Shown: positions 8,183 to 15,624 of the stretch, piece by piece
Layout of the letters: every line of letters starts with the position of its first letter
Position numbering within the stretch: position 1 is the stretch's first letter
Assembly (NCBI RefSeq): GCF_001684965.1
Contig: NZ_MAYG01000031.1
Coordinates: forward strand, 186,001-250,000
DNA: 64,000 bases
DNA from: Chryseobacterium arthrosphaerae
GTDB lineage: Bacteria > Bacteroidota > Bacteroidia > Flavobacteriales > Weeksellaceae
Direction: 5' to 3'
Program-made: the position numbers and the translations under genes
The notes under the pieces: generated by a model
What the model was told of the DNA's origin: nothing
What the model saw: the letters and a program-made list of their open reading frames with translations, nothing else
Database searches by the model: none

Positions 8183-8317
8183 ATGAAAAAAAATGACTCC
8201 TTAAAAGTGAAAACTTTGAAACCTAAGAAACAAACAATTGATTTTTTGCTGAATTTTTCCAAAAGCCTTGAAATTGTGAAAAGCAAGAGCAAGAATTATC
8301 CTATTTCAAAAAATTAA
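8183..8317 (+). CDS. Small basic protein downstream of the sigma factor
   Basis: The 44-codon frame starts MKKNDSLKVK and is rich in Lys and Ser, with a central helical block QTIDFLLNFSKSLEI. It begins 47 bases after the sigma factor stop and has normal codon use for this genome, which supports it being translated. The function is unknown. Position suggests a possible link to the sigma factor, but nothing in the sequence resembles a known anti-sigma factor. Confidence 0.5.
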   Translation: MKKNDSLKVKTLKPKKQTIDFLLNFSKSLEIVKSKSKNYPISKN

Positions 8318-8323
8318 AATGAC

Positions 8324-8331
8324 TAACTTTG
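8324..8331 (+). promoter_or_regulatory. -7 promoter element for the HAD gene
   Basis: TAACTTTG fits TAnnTTTG. No -33 TTG is found at the right distance. The element ends only 6 bases before the ATG at 8338, so a transcript from here would be leaderless or nearly so. Confidence 0.35.
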
Positions 8332-8337
8332 TGCTGT

Positions 8338-9033
8338 ATGAAAATGCAGCATGTTTTTTTTGATCTCGATAATACATTATGGGATCATCGCAGAAATGCC
8401 TATCTTACTATCAAAGACCTTTTTGAAAAACAGGAAATCAATTCAAAGTACAATATAGACTTTGAAGAGTTTCACGCTGTTTACCATGATATCAATGAAG
8501 AGTTATGGGAAAAGATCAGAGATGGGATTATAGGCAAAGAGTATTTGAGGGAACACCGTTTTTATGATACGTTCATGCATTTCGGTGTAGATGATAAAGA
8601 GCTGTCTCTTTATTTTGAAGAGAATTTTCTGGATAATATTGTAAGTTATAATGAGCTGGTAGAAGGAGCTGAAGACGTTCTGGAATATTTAAAAGCCAAA
8701 AACTATACCCTTCATATTATTTCCAACGGATTTCAGGAAGTAACGGAGAGAAAATGCACATTGTCCGGCATTGCTCCTTATTTTAAAACCATTACCAGTG
8801 CAGATGCGGTAGGGGTAAGAAAGCCTGATCCCAGGATTTTTGAATATTCACTGGGATTATCAGAAGCTAAGAAAGAGGAAAGCATCATGATCGGTGATGA
8901 CTGGATCGCTGATGCTCTTGGAGGAAGGGATTTCGGAATGGATACCATCTTTTTTGATGTTTATAAAGAAGATAAAAAAGAAGCCGGATTAAAGGCCATT
9001 ACTCATCTTCAGCAAATCAAGGAATATTTATAA
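8338..9033 (+). CDS. HAD-superfamily phosphatase, YjjG-like nucleotidase
   Basis: The 231-residue protein has the four HAD motifs in order: DLDNTLWD near the N-terminus (nucleophile and acid-base Asp), ISNGF (motif II), the lysine in VRKPDP (motif III) and GDDWIAD (motif IV). A helical cap lies between motifs I and II, as in the YjjG family of pyrimidine nucleotidases, which dephosphorylate non-canonical nucleoside monophosphates. Start 8338 is favoured over the TTG at 8329; the ATG at 8344 (MQHVFFDLD) is also possible. A terminator follows. The substrate is inferred from family only. Confidence 0.85.
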   Translation: MKMQHVFFDLDNTLWDHRRNAYLTIKDLFEKQEINSKYNIDFEEFHAVYHDINEELWEKIRDGIIGKEYLREHRFYDTFMHFGVDDKELSLYFEENFLDNIVSYNELVEGAEDVLEYLKAKNYTLHIISNGFQEVTERKCTLSGIAPYFKTITSADAVGVRKPDPRIFEYSLGLSEAKKEESIMIGDDWIADALGGRDFGMDTIFFDVYKEDKKEAGLKAITHLQQIKEYL

Positions 9034-9053
9034 AATATAAGACCAAGTCTGAC

Positions 9054-9087
9054 AAAAAGCCATTAAGTTTATCTCAATGGCTTTTTT
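9054..9087 (+). terminator. Rho-independent terminator of the HAD gene
   Basis: An 11-base-pair stem AAAAAGCCATT (9054-9064) / AATGGCTTTTT (9076-9086) has an 11-base loop and runs into T residues. Confidence 0.85.
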
Positions 9088-9236
9088 GTTTAAAAAATTA
9101 TCTGTGTTCATCATCAATATACTATCCTTCACCATTCAATTGTATTTTTCATTTTCTATCTATTAAGCTTTTCCCAATTCTTTCCCAAATTGATCCTGAA
9201 CTTTGCGTCATAATCATAACAGAAAAATTTAATATT

Positions 9237-9686
9237 ATGAAAAAGGTAAAGAAAATCACAGGTGTATTTATTTTAATTTTCTTGTTAGCAGGAGGGTTGA
9301 TCTTCGCTCAGGACAGGGCTATACATCCCAATCAACTGCCTAAAACAGCTAAAAATTTCCTGGCAGCCCATTTTAAAGGAATCCCTGTAAGTTCCGCGAT
9401 AGAAGACAGGGAAATCTACGGAATAGATGAATATAAAGTCTATCTGAATAACGGGATGAAAATGGAATTTGACAGTAACGGAAGCTGGAAAGAAGTGGAT
9501 GGAAAGCATCAGAAAGTACCTTACGGCTTTATTCCTGCATCGATCAGAAACTATACAGCCAGAAACTTCCCGAATACGTATATCACCAAGATCGAAAAAA
9601 AGAGATGGTCTTATAAAGCTGAGCTTTCCAACGGGCTGGAACTTGAGTTTGACAGAAACGGAAACTTTAAAAGAATTGATGATTAA
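9237..9686 (+). CDS. Secreted PepSY-like (beta-lactamase-inhibitor-like) protein
   Basis: The 149-residue protein has an N-terminal signal peptide of about 25 residues ending FAQD. It then has two copies of a repeat of about 55 residues. Each begins LPKTAKNFLAAHF or IPASIRNYTARNF and ends in a Y-K-V-x-L-x-N-G-x-x-x-E-F-D segment. This is the PepSY-like domain common in Bacteroidetes periplasmic proteins, whose function is mostly unknown. It lies upstream of a half-size relative and a two-component system, and such proteins often sit beside two-component systems in this phylum. A role in envelope sensing is inference. Confidence 0.8.
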   Translation: MKKVKKITGVFILIFLLAGGLIFAQDRAIHPNQLPKTAKNFLAAHFKGIPVSSAIEDREIYGIDEYKVYLNNGMKMEFDSNGSWKEVDGKHQKVPYGFIPASIRNYTARNFPNTYITKIEKKRWSYKAELSNGLELEFDRNGNFKRIDD

Positions 9687-9718
9687 TCCATCATCGTTTA
9701 ACAACAAAAATCAGCATT

Positions 9719-9934
9719 ATGGTTAACTGGAATTTAATAAGAAGCAACGGAGGAAATATTTCTTCCCGCGATATCAGAAAAAGTATTGTGTCTTTTATGA
9801 CAAAGCACCATCCATGCAGTATCGTCAACTCTATTGAAAAGAAATATAACGCTTACAGGATACAGCTGATGAATGGCTTAAGCCTTATTTTCGATGCTGA
9901 AGGACGGTATGTGAAAACAGATAAATTGTTATGA
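9719..9934 (+). CDS. Half-size PepSY-like protein without signal peptide
   Basis: The 71-residue protein contains one copy of the repeat found twice in the preceding gene: a helix near SRDIRKSIVSFMTKHH, then KKYNAYRIQLMNGLSLIFD and a closing D-A-E-G turn. It has no signal peptide, so it is either cytoplasmic or a decayed duplicate of the neighbour. The gap is 32 bases. The stop codon overlaps the ATG of a 33-codon ORF. The frame is intact and codon use is normal, so it was kept as a gene. Confidence 0.6.
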   Translation: MVNWNLIRSNGGNISSRDIRKSIVSFMTKHHPCSIVNSIEKKYNAYRIQLMNGLSLIFDAEGRYVKTDKLL

Positions 9935-10032
9935 AAGAAACCTGGAAGAGTGAAGCTGAAGGCTACCTGCGCATAGTCGATATTTTGTGTGTTTTGTATC
10001 ATACCGTCTTATTGTTGCTCATGTTCTCTTAA
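9931..10032 (+). CDS. Possible 33-residue membrane peptide
   Basis: An ATG overlaps the previous stop in an ATGA arrangement and opens 33 codons. The second half (VLYHTVLLLLMF) is hydrophobic enough to span a membrane. The overlap suggests coupled translation, but no homology is recognised and the length is close to what chance gives. It precedes the response regulator by 90 bases. Confidence 0.3.
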   Translation: MKETWKSEAEGYLRIVDILCVLYHTVLLLLMFS

Positions 10033-10074
10033 GTCTTCGGCTTGGCTTCCTTTCCGCATTCCTCCGTAATTTTA

Positions 10075-10082
10075 TATATTTG
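10075..10082 (+). promoter_or_regulatory. -7 promoter element for the two-component operon
   Basis: TATATTTG fits TAnnTTTG and lies 40 bases before the response-regulator ATG. No TTG is present at the usual -33 distance, so this is weak. Confidence 0.35.
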
Positions 10083-10122
10083 ATATACGCAATTTCACTT
10101 GGCAGACTTATAAACAGCAGAT

Positions 10123-10794
10123 ATGAAGATTTTAATAGTAGAAGATGAGCCGGAATTAAAGGATACTGTACAGAAGTTTCTGGAAGGTGAGCATTTTATT
10201 GTAGAATATGCCCCCGATTACAGTTCCGGACTGGACAAGATTATTTCCTATGAATATGACTGTATTCTTCTGGATATCATGCTGCCCGACGGAAACGGTA
10301 TCGATCTTCTGAAAGAGATCAAAAAAATGCATAAAAAAGATCCTGTTATCATCCTTTCTGCCAAAGATTCGGTGGATGATAAAGTAGAAGGGCTGGAAAT
10401 AGGAGCAGATGATTATCTTGCAAAACCTTTTCACCTCGCAGAGCTTATGGCCAGGATTAAATCTGTGATCAGAAGAAATCAACAGGACGGGGAAAATATT
10501 CTTACCTATAAAAACATAAGCATTGATCCGGATAACAGAACCGTGAAAGTAGGACAGGAAGAACTGATCCTGAACCGGAAAGAATATGATCTTCTGTACT
10601 ACTTCGTGATCCATCCGGAAAAAACACTGCAGAAAACAACTCTGGCAGAGGCCATCTGGGGTGATTATATTGATCAGGCCGACAGCCTGGATTTTATTTA
10701 TTCACAGATCAAAAACCTCCGTAAAAAGTTAAAAGCACTGAATTCTGAAGCTGACTTTCAGGCAGTATACGGAATAGGATATAAATTTGTCTGA
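10123..10794 (+). CDS. OmpR-family response regulator
   Basis: The 223-residue protein has an N-terminal receiver domain with the acidic pair E7/D8, phospho-acceptor D51 in LLDIMLPDGNG and the switch lysine K101 in LAKPFHL. A C-terminal winged-helix DNA-binding domain follows (about 128-223, ending YGIGYKFV). It is transcribed just ahead of its sensor kinase, whose start codon overlaps its stop by one base. It probably controls envelope genes, possibly the PepSY-like neighbours, but no target is visible. Confidence 0.95.
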   Translation: MKILIVEDEPELKDTVQKFLEGEHFIVEYAPDYSSGLDKIISYEYDCILLDIMLPDGNGIDLLKEIKKMHKKDPVIILSAKDSVDDKVEGLEIGADDYLAKPFHLAELMARIKSVIRRNQQDGENILTYKNISIDPDNRTVKVGQEELILNRKEYDLLYYFVIHPEKTLQKTTLAEAIWGDYIDQADSLDFIYSQIKNLRKKLKALNSEADFQAVYGIGYKFV

Positions 10795-12080
10795 TGAAAG
10801 TTTCGTTAAAATATTATACCATCAAATACCTGATCATGATCCTTCTGCTGATTATTGCAGTATGGGCAGGTCTCTTTTATGCCTACATTCTGGATGAGGT
10901 GCATGATAATGTGGATGACGGCTTACGGGATCGGAAAATACAGATCATTAAAGCAGTTTACCTCAATCCTCAGCTGCTGAAGAATAATGAATTCGGATTT
11001 AATGAATTTAAGATCATTCCGATCAGGGCTGCAGAATATCAAAACAAAAGCAGGCTCTACAATAAGATGTATTATATGGAGTATGATGATAAGGATCAGC
11101 CTTACAGAGTGCTTGAAGCCGATTTTATCGATCAGTATAAAAACCATCAGCGCCTTGTCATCAGAACTTCCACCGTAGAAGAAGATGAGTTGATCTATGA
11201 CCTTACCACAGCACTCATTGTTCTTTATCTTCTTTTGGTAATCAGTATTGTGGTGGTGAACGGATACCTTCTCAACAAAGCGATGCGTCCGTTTTATAAA
11301 ATTCTTGATAAGCTTAAAAAATATCAGTTCGGAATCCCTGCCAGTGAGCAGGAACAGAATTATCTGATTAAAGAATTTGATGAACTGAACGTGGAGATTA
11401 ATGAAATGATTGAGCGTAATGAGCTTGTATTCTATCAGCAGAAACAGTTTATTGAAAATGCGTCCCACGAGCTTCAGACTCCGCTGGCGATCGTCATCAA
11501 TAAGATAGACCTGCAGATTCAAAACGAAGAACCTGATGAAAAGAATATGAACTTACTTTCTGAAATCAAAAATGACCTGCGAAGAATGGTAGGACTGAAC
11601 AAGTCTTTATTAATGCTTTCCAAAATAGAAAACAGTCAGTTTAATAAAACTTCCGGGGTAGATTTCAATGTGATGATTACTAAGCTGGTTCAGGACTTTG
11701 AAGACTTTATAGAGTTTAAAAAAATACAGGTCAACATCATAGAAAAAGGATATTTTATAGCGGATTTTAATCAGGACCTTGCGGATATTCTGCTTTCTAA
11801 CCTTCTGAAAAATGCAGTAAAATATAACAATGAAGCTGGAATTTTAAATATTATGATTGAAAATGACAGACTTACATTTCAGAACAGCGGGACGTCTGTG
11901 GCCTTAGATAAAGCCCGGATCTTTAACCGTTTCTACAAACAGGGTTCGGATCATACTTCTACCGGCCTGGGACTGTCTATCATCCAAACGATCATCAAAC
12001 AATATCCTGGCTGGGAAATCAGCTATGAATTTGAAGATCAGATGCATTATTTTATTCTTACTAAGAACGCGCATCAGTAA
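10794..12080 (+). CDS. Sensor histidine kinase
   Basis: The 428-residue membrane kinase has transmembrane helices at about 10-31 and 137-160 enclosing a periplasmic sensor of about 105 residues. The dimerisation domain carries the phospho-acceptor H225 in ENASHELQTPLA. The ATP-binding domain has an N-box (LLSNLLKNAVKYNN), an F-box (FNRFYKQ) and a G2 box (STGLGLSI). The G1 box is degenerate (QNSGTS in place of DxGxG), which is common in this Bacteroidetes group. It pairs with the overlapping OmpR-type regulator. The stimulus is unknown. Confidence 0.95.
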   Translation: MKVSLKYYTIKYLIMILLLIIAVWAGLFYAYILDEVHDNVDDGLRDRKIQIIKAVYLNPQLLKNNEFGFNEFKIIPIRAAEYQNKSRLYNKMYYMEYDDKDQPYRVLEADFIDQYKNHQRLVIRTSTVEEDELIYDLTTALIVLYLLLVISIVVVNGYLLNKAMRPFYKILDKLKKYQFGIPASEQEQNYLIKEFDELNVEINEMIERNELVFYQQKQFIENASHELQTPLAIVINKIDLQIQNEEPDEKNMNLLSEIKNDLRRMVGLNKSLLMLSKIENSQFNKTSGVDFNVMITKLVQDFEDFIEFKKIQVNIIEKGYFIADFNQDLADILLSNLLKNAVKYNNEAGILNIMIENDRLTFQNSGTSVALDKARIFNRFYKQGSDHTSTGLGLSIIQTIIKQYPGWEISYEFEDQMHYFILTKNAHQ

Positions 12081-12151
12081 AGAAATTCGTATATAATGTA
12101 TAATGGAAACAATCCAAATACATGAATTATTTTCTATTCTAAATCTGTAAC

Positions 12152-12185
12152 AAAAAAATAACGGCTACCTCAAATGAGATAGCCG
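12152..12185 (-). terminator. Terminator of trpS
   Basis: The arms CGGCTA (12162-12167) and TAGCCG (12180-12185), extended by CTC/GAG, form a hairpin. On the minus strand it is followed by a TTATTTTTTTG tract. Confidence 0.75.
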
Positions 12186-12208
12186 CCTATTATGTATAAA
12201 GCCCGGCA

Positions 12209-13177
12209 TTAAAATCCTAAGCTTGTTCTTACTCTTTTAAGTGTTTCCAGAGCAATTGGTCTTGTTTTCTCAGCTCCCTGCTGTAGTTTCGCCTCCAACT
12301 CTTCAAGATTATTCATATAATAATTGAAAATCTCTCTTTCTTTCTCAAAACGTACCAAAATAAGATCCAGAAGTTCCTTTTTAGCATGTCCGTATCCGAA
12401 GTTTCCGGCAAGGTATTTTGCTCTTAATTCTTCTGTCTGTTCTGGCGTAGCGATCAGTTGGTAGATGGCAAAAACTTTATCTGTTTCAGGATCTTTAGGT
12501 TCTTCCAGCGATTTGGAATCTGTTTCAATGCTCATCACCTGTTTTTTCAGTTCCTTTTCAGGTAAGAAAATGTTGATGATATTTCCTCTTGATTTTGACA
12601 TTTTCTGACCGTCTGTTCCGGGAACATATTTAGTGTCTTCCTGAAGTTCAGACTGAGGCAATACCAGAATTTCACCCATCTGGTTATTGAACCTTGAAGC
12701 GACATCTCTGGCAAACTCCAGGTGCTGAAGCTGGTCTTTTCCTACAGGAACAATCTCTGCATCGTATAATAAAATATCTGCAGCCATCAGAATAGGATAA
12801 GTAAACAGCCCTGCATTCACATCCTGAAGACGGTCAGCTTTATCCTTAAATGAGTGCGCTAATGTTAATCTTTGATAAGGGAAAAAACATGATAAATGCC
12901 AAGATAGTTCACAGGTTTCAGCGATATCACTTTGTCTGTAGAAGAATGTTTTTTCGGTATCTAACCCACAAGCAAGCCAAGCCGCAGCAATCTCGTAGGT
13001 ATTTTGTCTTAAGGTCTGCGCATCTTTGATCTGGGTAAGCGTATGAAGATTCGCAATAAATAAAAATGATTCATTTCCTTCCTGCTTGGATAGTTCGATA
13101 GCAGGAATAATCGCCCCAAGTAAATTTCCAAGATGGGGGGTTCCGGTGGCTTGAATGCCGGTAAGAATTCTTGACAT
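12209..13177 (-). CDS. trpS: Tryptophan-tRNA ligase
   Basis: This class I aminoacyl-tRNA synthetase of 322 residues charges tRNA(Trp). The HIGH-type motif is HLGN at residues 14-17 within TGTPHLGNLLGA and the KMSKS loop is at 192-196 within DGQKMSKSRGN. Length and motif spacing match bacterial TrpRS; the G-x-Q-x-T-G-x-x-H start separates it from TyrRS. It is monocistronic, with a hairpin terminator and a TAAATTTG element 36 bases upstream. Confidence 0.97.
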   Translation of the reverse strand: MSRILTGIQATGTPHLGNLLGAIIPAIELSKQEGNESFLFIANLHTLTQIKDAQTLRQNTYEIAAAWLACGLDTEKTFFYRQSDIAETCELSWHLSCFFPYQRLTLAHSFKDKADRLQDVNAGLFTYPILMAADILLYDAEIVPVGKDQLQHLEFARDVASRFNNQMGEILVLPQSELQEDTKYVPGTDGQKMSKSRGNIINIFLPEKELKKQVMSIETDSKSLEEPKDPETDKVFAIYQLIATPEQTEELRAKYLAGNFGYGHAKKELLDLILVRFEKEREIFNYYMNNLEELEAKLQQGAEKTRPIALETLKRVRTSLGF

Positions 13178-13212
13178 TGGTTTAAAATTTATTTTAAAAA
13201 ATTAATGAATTG

Positions 13213-13220
13213 CAAATTTA
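13213..13220 (-). promoter_or_regulatory. -7 promoter element for trpS
   Basis: The plus-strand sequence CAAATTTA reads TAAATTTG on the minus strand, 36 bases ahead of the trpS start. A spaced -33 TTG is not found. Confidence 0.4.
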
Positions 13221-13310
13221 CGAGGTTTAACGGGAATAATGAATGAAAAAGATCAAAAGATTAAATGCCCTCTATTTAAAATTCAGTAGCTGCAGTTCCA
13301 TTTCCCAGCA

Positions 13311-13348
13311 TGATCATTCGTGCAAATCTGTGAAATCTGTAGCTCGAA
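13311..13348. repeat. Short dispersed-repeat-like sequence
   Basis: The block AAATCTGTGAAATCTG recurs in altered form and opposite orientation at 19285-19330 (minus-strand reading TCTGCGAAATCTGC). Such AATCTGYGAAATCTGY units are common intergenic debris in flavobacterial genomes. No coding potential. Confidence 0.35.
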
Positions 13349-13351
13349 CAA

Positions 13352-13996
13352 TTATGGAATTACAATTTTCTCTCCTCCGAACTTTGGCTCTACTCCAAAA
13401 AGAAGATCCCAATATACCTTAGCTTTTGCCAGATACTCTCTCATATTGGTCTTTAAACCTGCATATTTATTTACATCTTCTGCATTATAGCCAAAGGCCT
13501 GCATTCCTTTTTTTCTGGCCAGAAATACAGCTCTTTCATTATGGAACTTCTGGGAGATAATAACCAGCTGGGTCTGCCCGAAAATCTCCTTTGCCCGTAT
13601 CACAGAATCCAGTGTACGGAAACCGGCATGATCCAGAATGATCTTATCCTTTGGGATTCCCTGCTGTACTAATGCTGTCTGCATATCTTCAGGTTCATTA
13701 TAGTCTTTGGTACTGTTGTCACCACTTACGATGATGTACTGTATTTTTCCGCTTTTGTATAAATCTGTAGCGGCCCTGATCCTGTTGTCGAAATAAGCAT
13801 TGGGCATACCGTTGCTCAGTACTTTGCCGGTTCCGAGCAGTAAAGCTGTTTTGGCTTCCGGAATATCAGCAATATGATAGGATACAAATGGAGCACTTTC
13901 TTTTTTAATGCTGTAGTTGGTCCAGGCAATAAAAATAATTCCTGCAACCAGAAGAAGCAGGAAAAATTTAAAAATATTTTTAATTATTTTTTTCAT
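13352..13996 (-). CDS. SanA/YdcF-like DUF218 membrane protein
   Basis: The 214-residue protein has one N-terminal transmembrane helix (about 6-26) and a DUF218 domain. The domain shows ALLLGTGKVLSNG, RIRAATDLYKSGK, YIIVSGDN and later VIISQKFHNERA. This is the arrangement of SanA, an inner-membrane protein linked to envelope barrier function and vancomycin exclusion in E. coli. The biochemical role of the family is unsettled. It is the last gene of the ileS-lspA run, 15 bases after the lspA stop. Confidence 0.8.
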   Translation of the reverse strand: MKKIIKNIFKFFLLLLVAGIIFIAWTNYSIKKESAPFVSYHIADIPEAKTALLLGTGKVLSNGMPNAYFDNRIRAATDLYKSGKIQYIIVSGDNSTKDYNEPEDMQTALVQQGIPKDKIILDHAGFRTLDSVIRAKEIFGQTQLVIISQKFHNERAVFLARKKGMQAFGYNAEDVNKYAGLKTNMREYLAKAKVYWDLLFGVEPKFGGEKIVIP

Positions 13997-14011
13997 CTGA
14001 AAAGAGATCTT

Positions 14012-14650
14012 TTAAAACTCCAGTCCGTTAGGGAAAGCTTTTTTTCTGAATATTAATAAGAATGCAGCCCCTACAGTGATTGCAGAATCGGCAACGTTGA
14101 AAATATACTTGAAGAATTCAAGATGCTTTCCACCGATTAAAGGCCAGCTTTCAGGAACATACCAGTCTACCAGCGGGAAGTGAAGCATATCTACTACGCA
14201 ACCCTTCATGAAGGTAGAGTAGCCGTGTCCGAAAGGCACAAGCTTTGAAGTTCCTCCGTAACCAAGCCACCTGTCAATACTTGGATCATAAATGGTTCCG
14301 CTGTCGAAGATCATCCCATAGAACATTCCGTCTATCAGGTTTCCGATTGCTCCGGCAAAAATAACTGCCATCGGAATCAGAAGATAGTTGGAAGCTCCCT
14401 CTTTTAACCATTTTCTAAACATGTAGACCATTCCTCCGATCAGGAAAATTCTTAGAATGACAAGGAAATATTTTCCAATGATTCCCCCGAAGTGGAACCC
14501 GTAGGCCATTCCCGGATTTTCTACAAAAGTAAGTTTGAAACCGGGAAAAACAGAAACACTGTCGTCCAGGTTAAAATGCGTTTTAATATAAATTTTTGAA
14601 GCCTGGTCTATCAACAATACCAAAAAGGTTATAGCTAAGATCTTTTTCAT
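14012..14650 (-). CDS. lspA: Lipoprotein signal peptidase
   Basis: This membrane aspartyl protease cleaves prolipoproteins after lipid attachment. Visible motifs are the opening VLLIDQASKIYIK, the catalytic Asp in GAIGNLIDGMFYG and the second Asp in FNVADSAITVG. At 212 residues it is longer than the 160-170 of E. coli. The additional residues lie between the two catalytic motifs (about 125-165), which is usual for Bacteroidetes. Four membrane helices are predicted by eye. The start overlaps the preceding stop by one base (TAATG). Confidence 0.95.
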   Translation of the reverse strand: MKKILAITFLVLLIDQASKIYIKTHFNLDDSVSVFPGFKLTFVENPGMAYGFHFGGIIGKYFLVILRIFLIGGMVYMFRKWLKEGASNYLLIPMAVIFAGAIGNLIDGMFYGMIFDSGTIYDPSIDRWLGYGGTSKLVPFGHGYSTFMKGCVVDMLHFPLVDWYVPESWPLIGGKHLEFFKYIFNVADSAITVGAAFLLIFRKKAFPNGLEF

Positions 14651-14844
14651 TACTGTCCTTTAGGTTTTGACGGTTTTGAAGCCGGCTTTACATTTCTGGT
14701 GTCACTGGCTTTCTTGACTACTTTCTGCCCGTTGTATGAACTTTTAACGTGAGCCTTTTCAAATTTAATGTTCATTTCTTTCAATACACTTTTCAGTGCA
14801 CTAAGCTCCATAGAATTTTTAGGATGTACTATGATAGATTCCAT
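14650..14844 (-). CDS. Small DUF2683-like protein
   Basis: The 64-residue basic protein has a short folded N-terminal part (ESIIVHPKNSMELSALKSVL) followed by a Lys/Ser/Pro-rich tail. The N-terminus resembles the DUF2683 family, small flavobacterial proteins of unknown function that sometimes appear as antitoxin-like partners, though no toxin gene is adjacent. It is translationally linked to lspA by a one-base overlap and sits 16 bases after the preceding gene. Confidence 0.6.
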   Translation of the reverse strand: MESIIVHPKNSMELSALKSVLKEMNIKFEKAHVKSSYNGQKVVKKASDTRNVKPASKPSKPKGQ

Positions 14845-14860
14845 TTCTTATATTTAATAA

Positions 14861-15106
14861 TTACATTTTGGACAATTCGTCAAGTCGCTTTCTGTCTTTT
14901 GCAGACAGATCATTGATTCCGTTTTTGCCCATCTTACTCAAAAGTCTGTCTATTTCTTTCTCCCGTTCACGTTTATCAGAATTAAACTGATCATCGATGG
15001 TGTAGTTGGTATGTTTCCTGGGAAAGAACCTGTTCCTGATCCATTCCCTGTTGAAGAATGCCAAAGCTATTGCAACAATGATGATTAAAATGAATACTTC
15101 GCTCAT
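14861..15106 (-). CDS. Small membrane protein with DUF6576-like tail
   Basis: The 81-residue protein has one N-terminal membrane helix (about 3-18) and a charged C-terminus. The last 35 residues (EIDRLLSKMGKNGINDLS and KDRKRLDEL) resemble the tail motif found at the end of flavobacterial rhomboid proteases (DUF6576). It may be an isolated copy of that regulatory tail. It lies between the dksA-like gene and lspA in the same direction. Confidence 0.6.
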   Translation of the reverse strand: MSEVFILIIIVAIALAFFNREWIRNRFFPRKHTNYTIDDQFNSDKREREKEIDRLLSKMGKNGINDLSAKDRKRLDELSKM

Positions 15107-15185
15107 GGGTATACATTAAAAATTAGGTTTATAAAGTATCCGTGAATACGATATAAACCCAATATTATTTGAATAAACCTTACGG

Positions 15186-15566
15186 CTATTTCTGCATATT
15201 TTTCGCTTCGATGCTCAGCGTAGCGTGAGGAACGGCTAAAAGTCTTTCCTTAGGAATCAGCTTCCCTGTTACCCTGCAAACACCATACGTTTTGTTTTCG
15301 ATTCTGATTAAGGCATTCTTAAGATCACGCACGAATTTTTCCTGTCTTCCTGCCAAAATAGAGTTCTGCTCTTTGCTCAGCGTTTCTGCTCCTTCTTCAA
15401 ATGCTTTGAAGGTAGGTGAAGTATCATCCGTTCCGTTATTCTGGTCATTGATGAAACTTTCTCTGATCAGCTGAAGATCTTTTTCTGCTTTTTCTATTTT
15501 TTCTTTAATGATCGCTCTAAATTCCTGTAAATCAGCATCGCTGTATCTAACTCTTTCGTCTGACAT
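15186..15566 (-). CDS. DksA/TraR-family regulator lacking the Cys4 zinc finger
   Basis: The 126-residue protein has the coiled-coil N-terminal half of DksA (about 10-90) and the characteristic YGVCRVTGKLIPKERL segment. Members of the family bind the RNA polymerase secondary channel and adjust transcription with ppGpp. Only one cysteine (C97) is left of the four that bind zinc in E. coli DksA; the others are Thr and Ala/Glu. Such zinc-independent forms are known. Start 15566 (MSDERV) is chosen because the residues upstream look like leader sequence. It follows ileS by 58 bases. Confidence 0.85.
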   Translation of the reverse strand: MSDERVRYSDADLQEFRAIIKEKIEKAEKDLQLIRESFINDQNNGTDDTSPTFKAFEEGAETLSKEQNSILAGRQEKFVRDLKNALIRIENKTYGVCRVTGKLIPKERLLAVPHATLSIEAKNMQK

Positions 15567-15624
15567 ATTCTTTCTCTTTTTTAATAAAATTATGAAATGG
15601 AATTTGAAATACAATAACTACATG

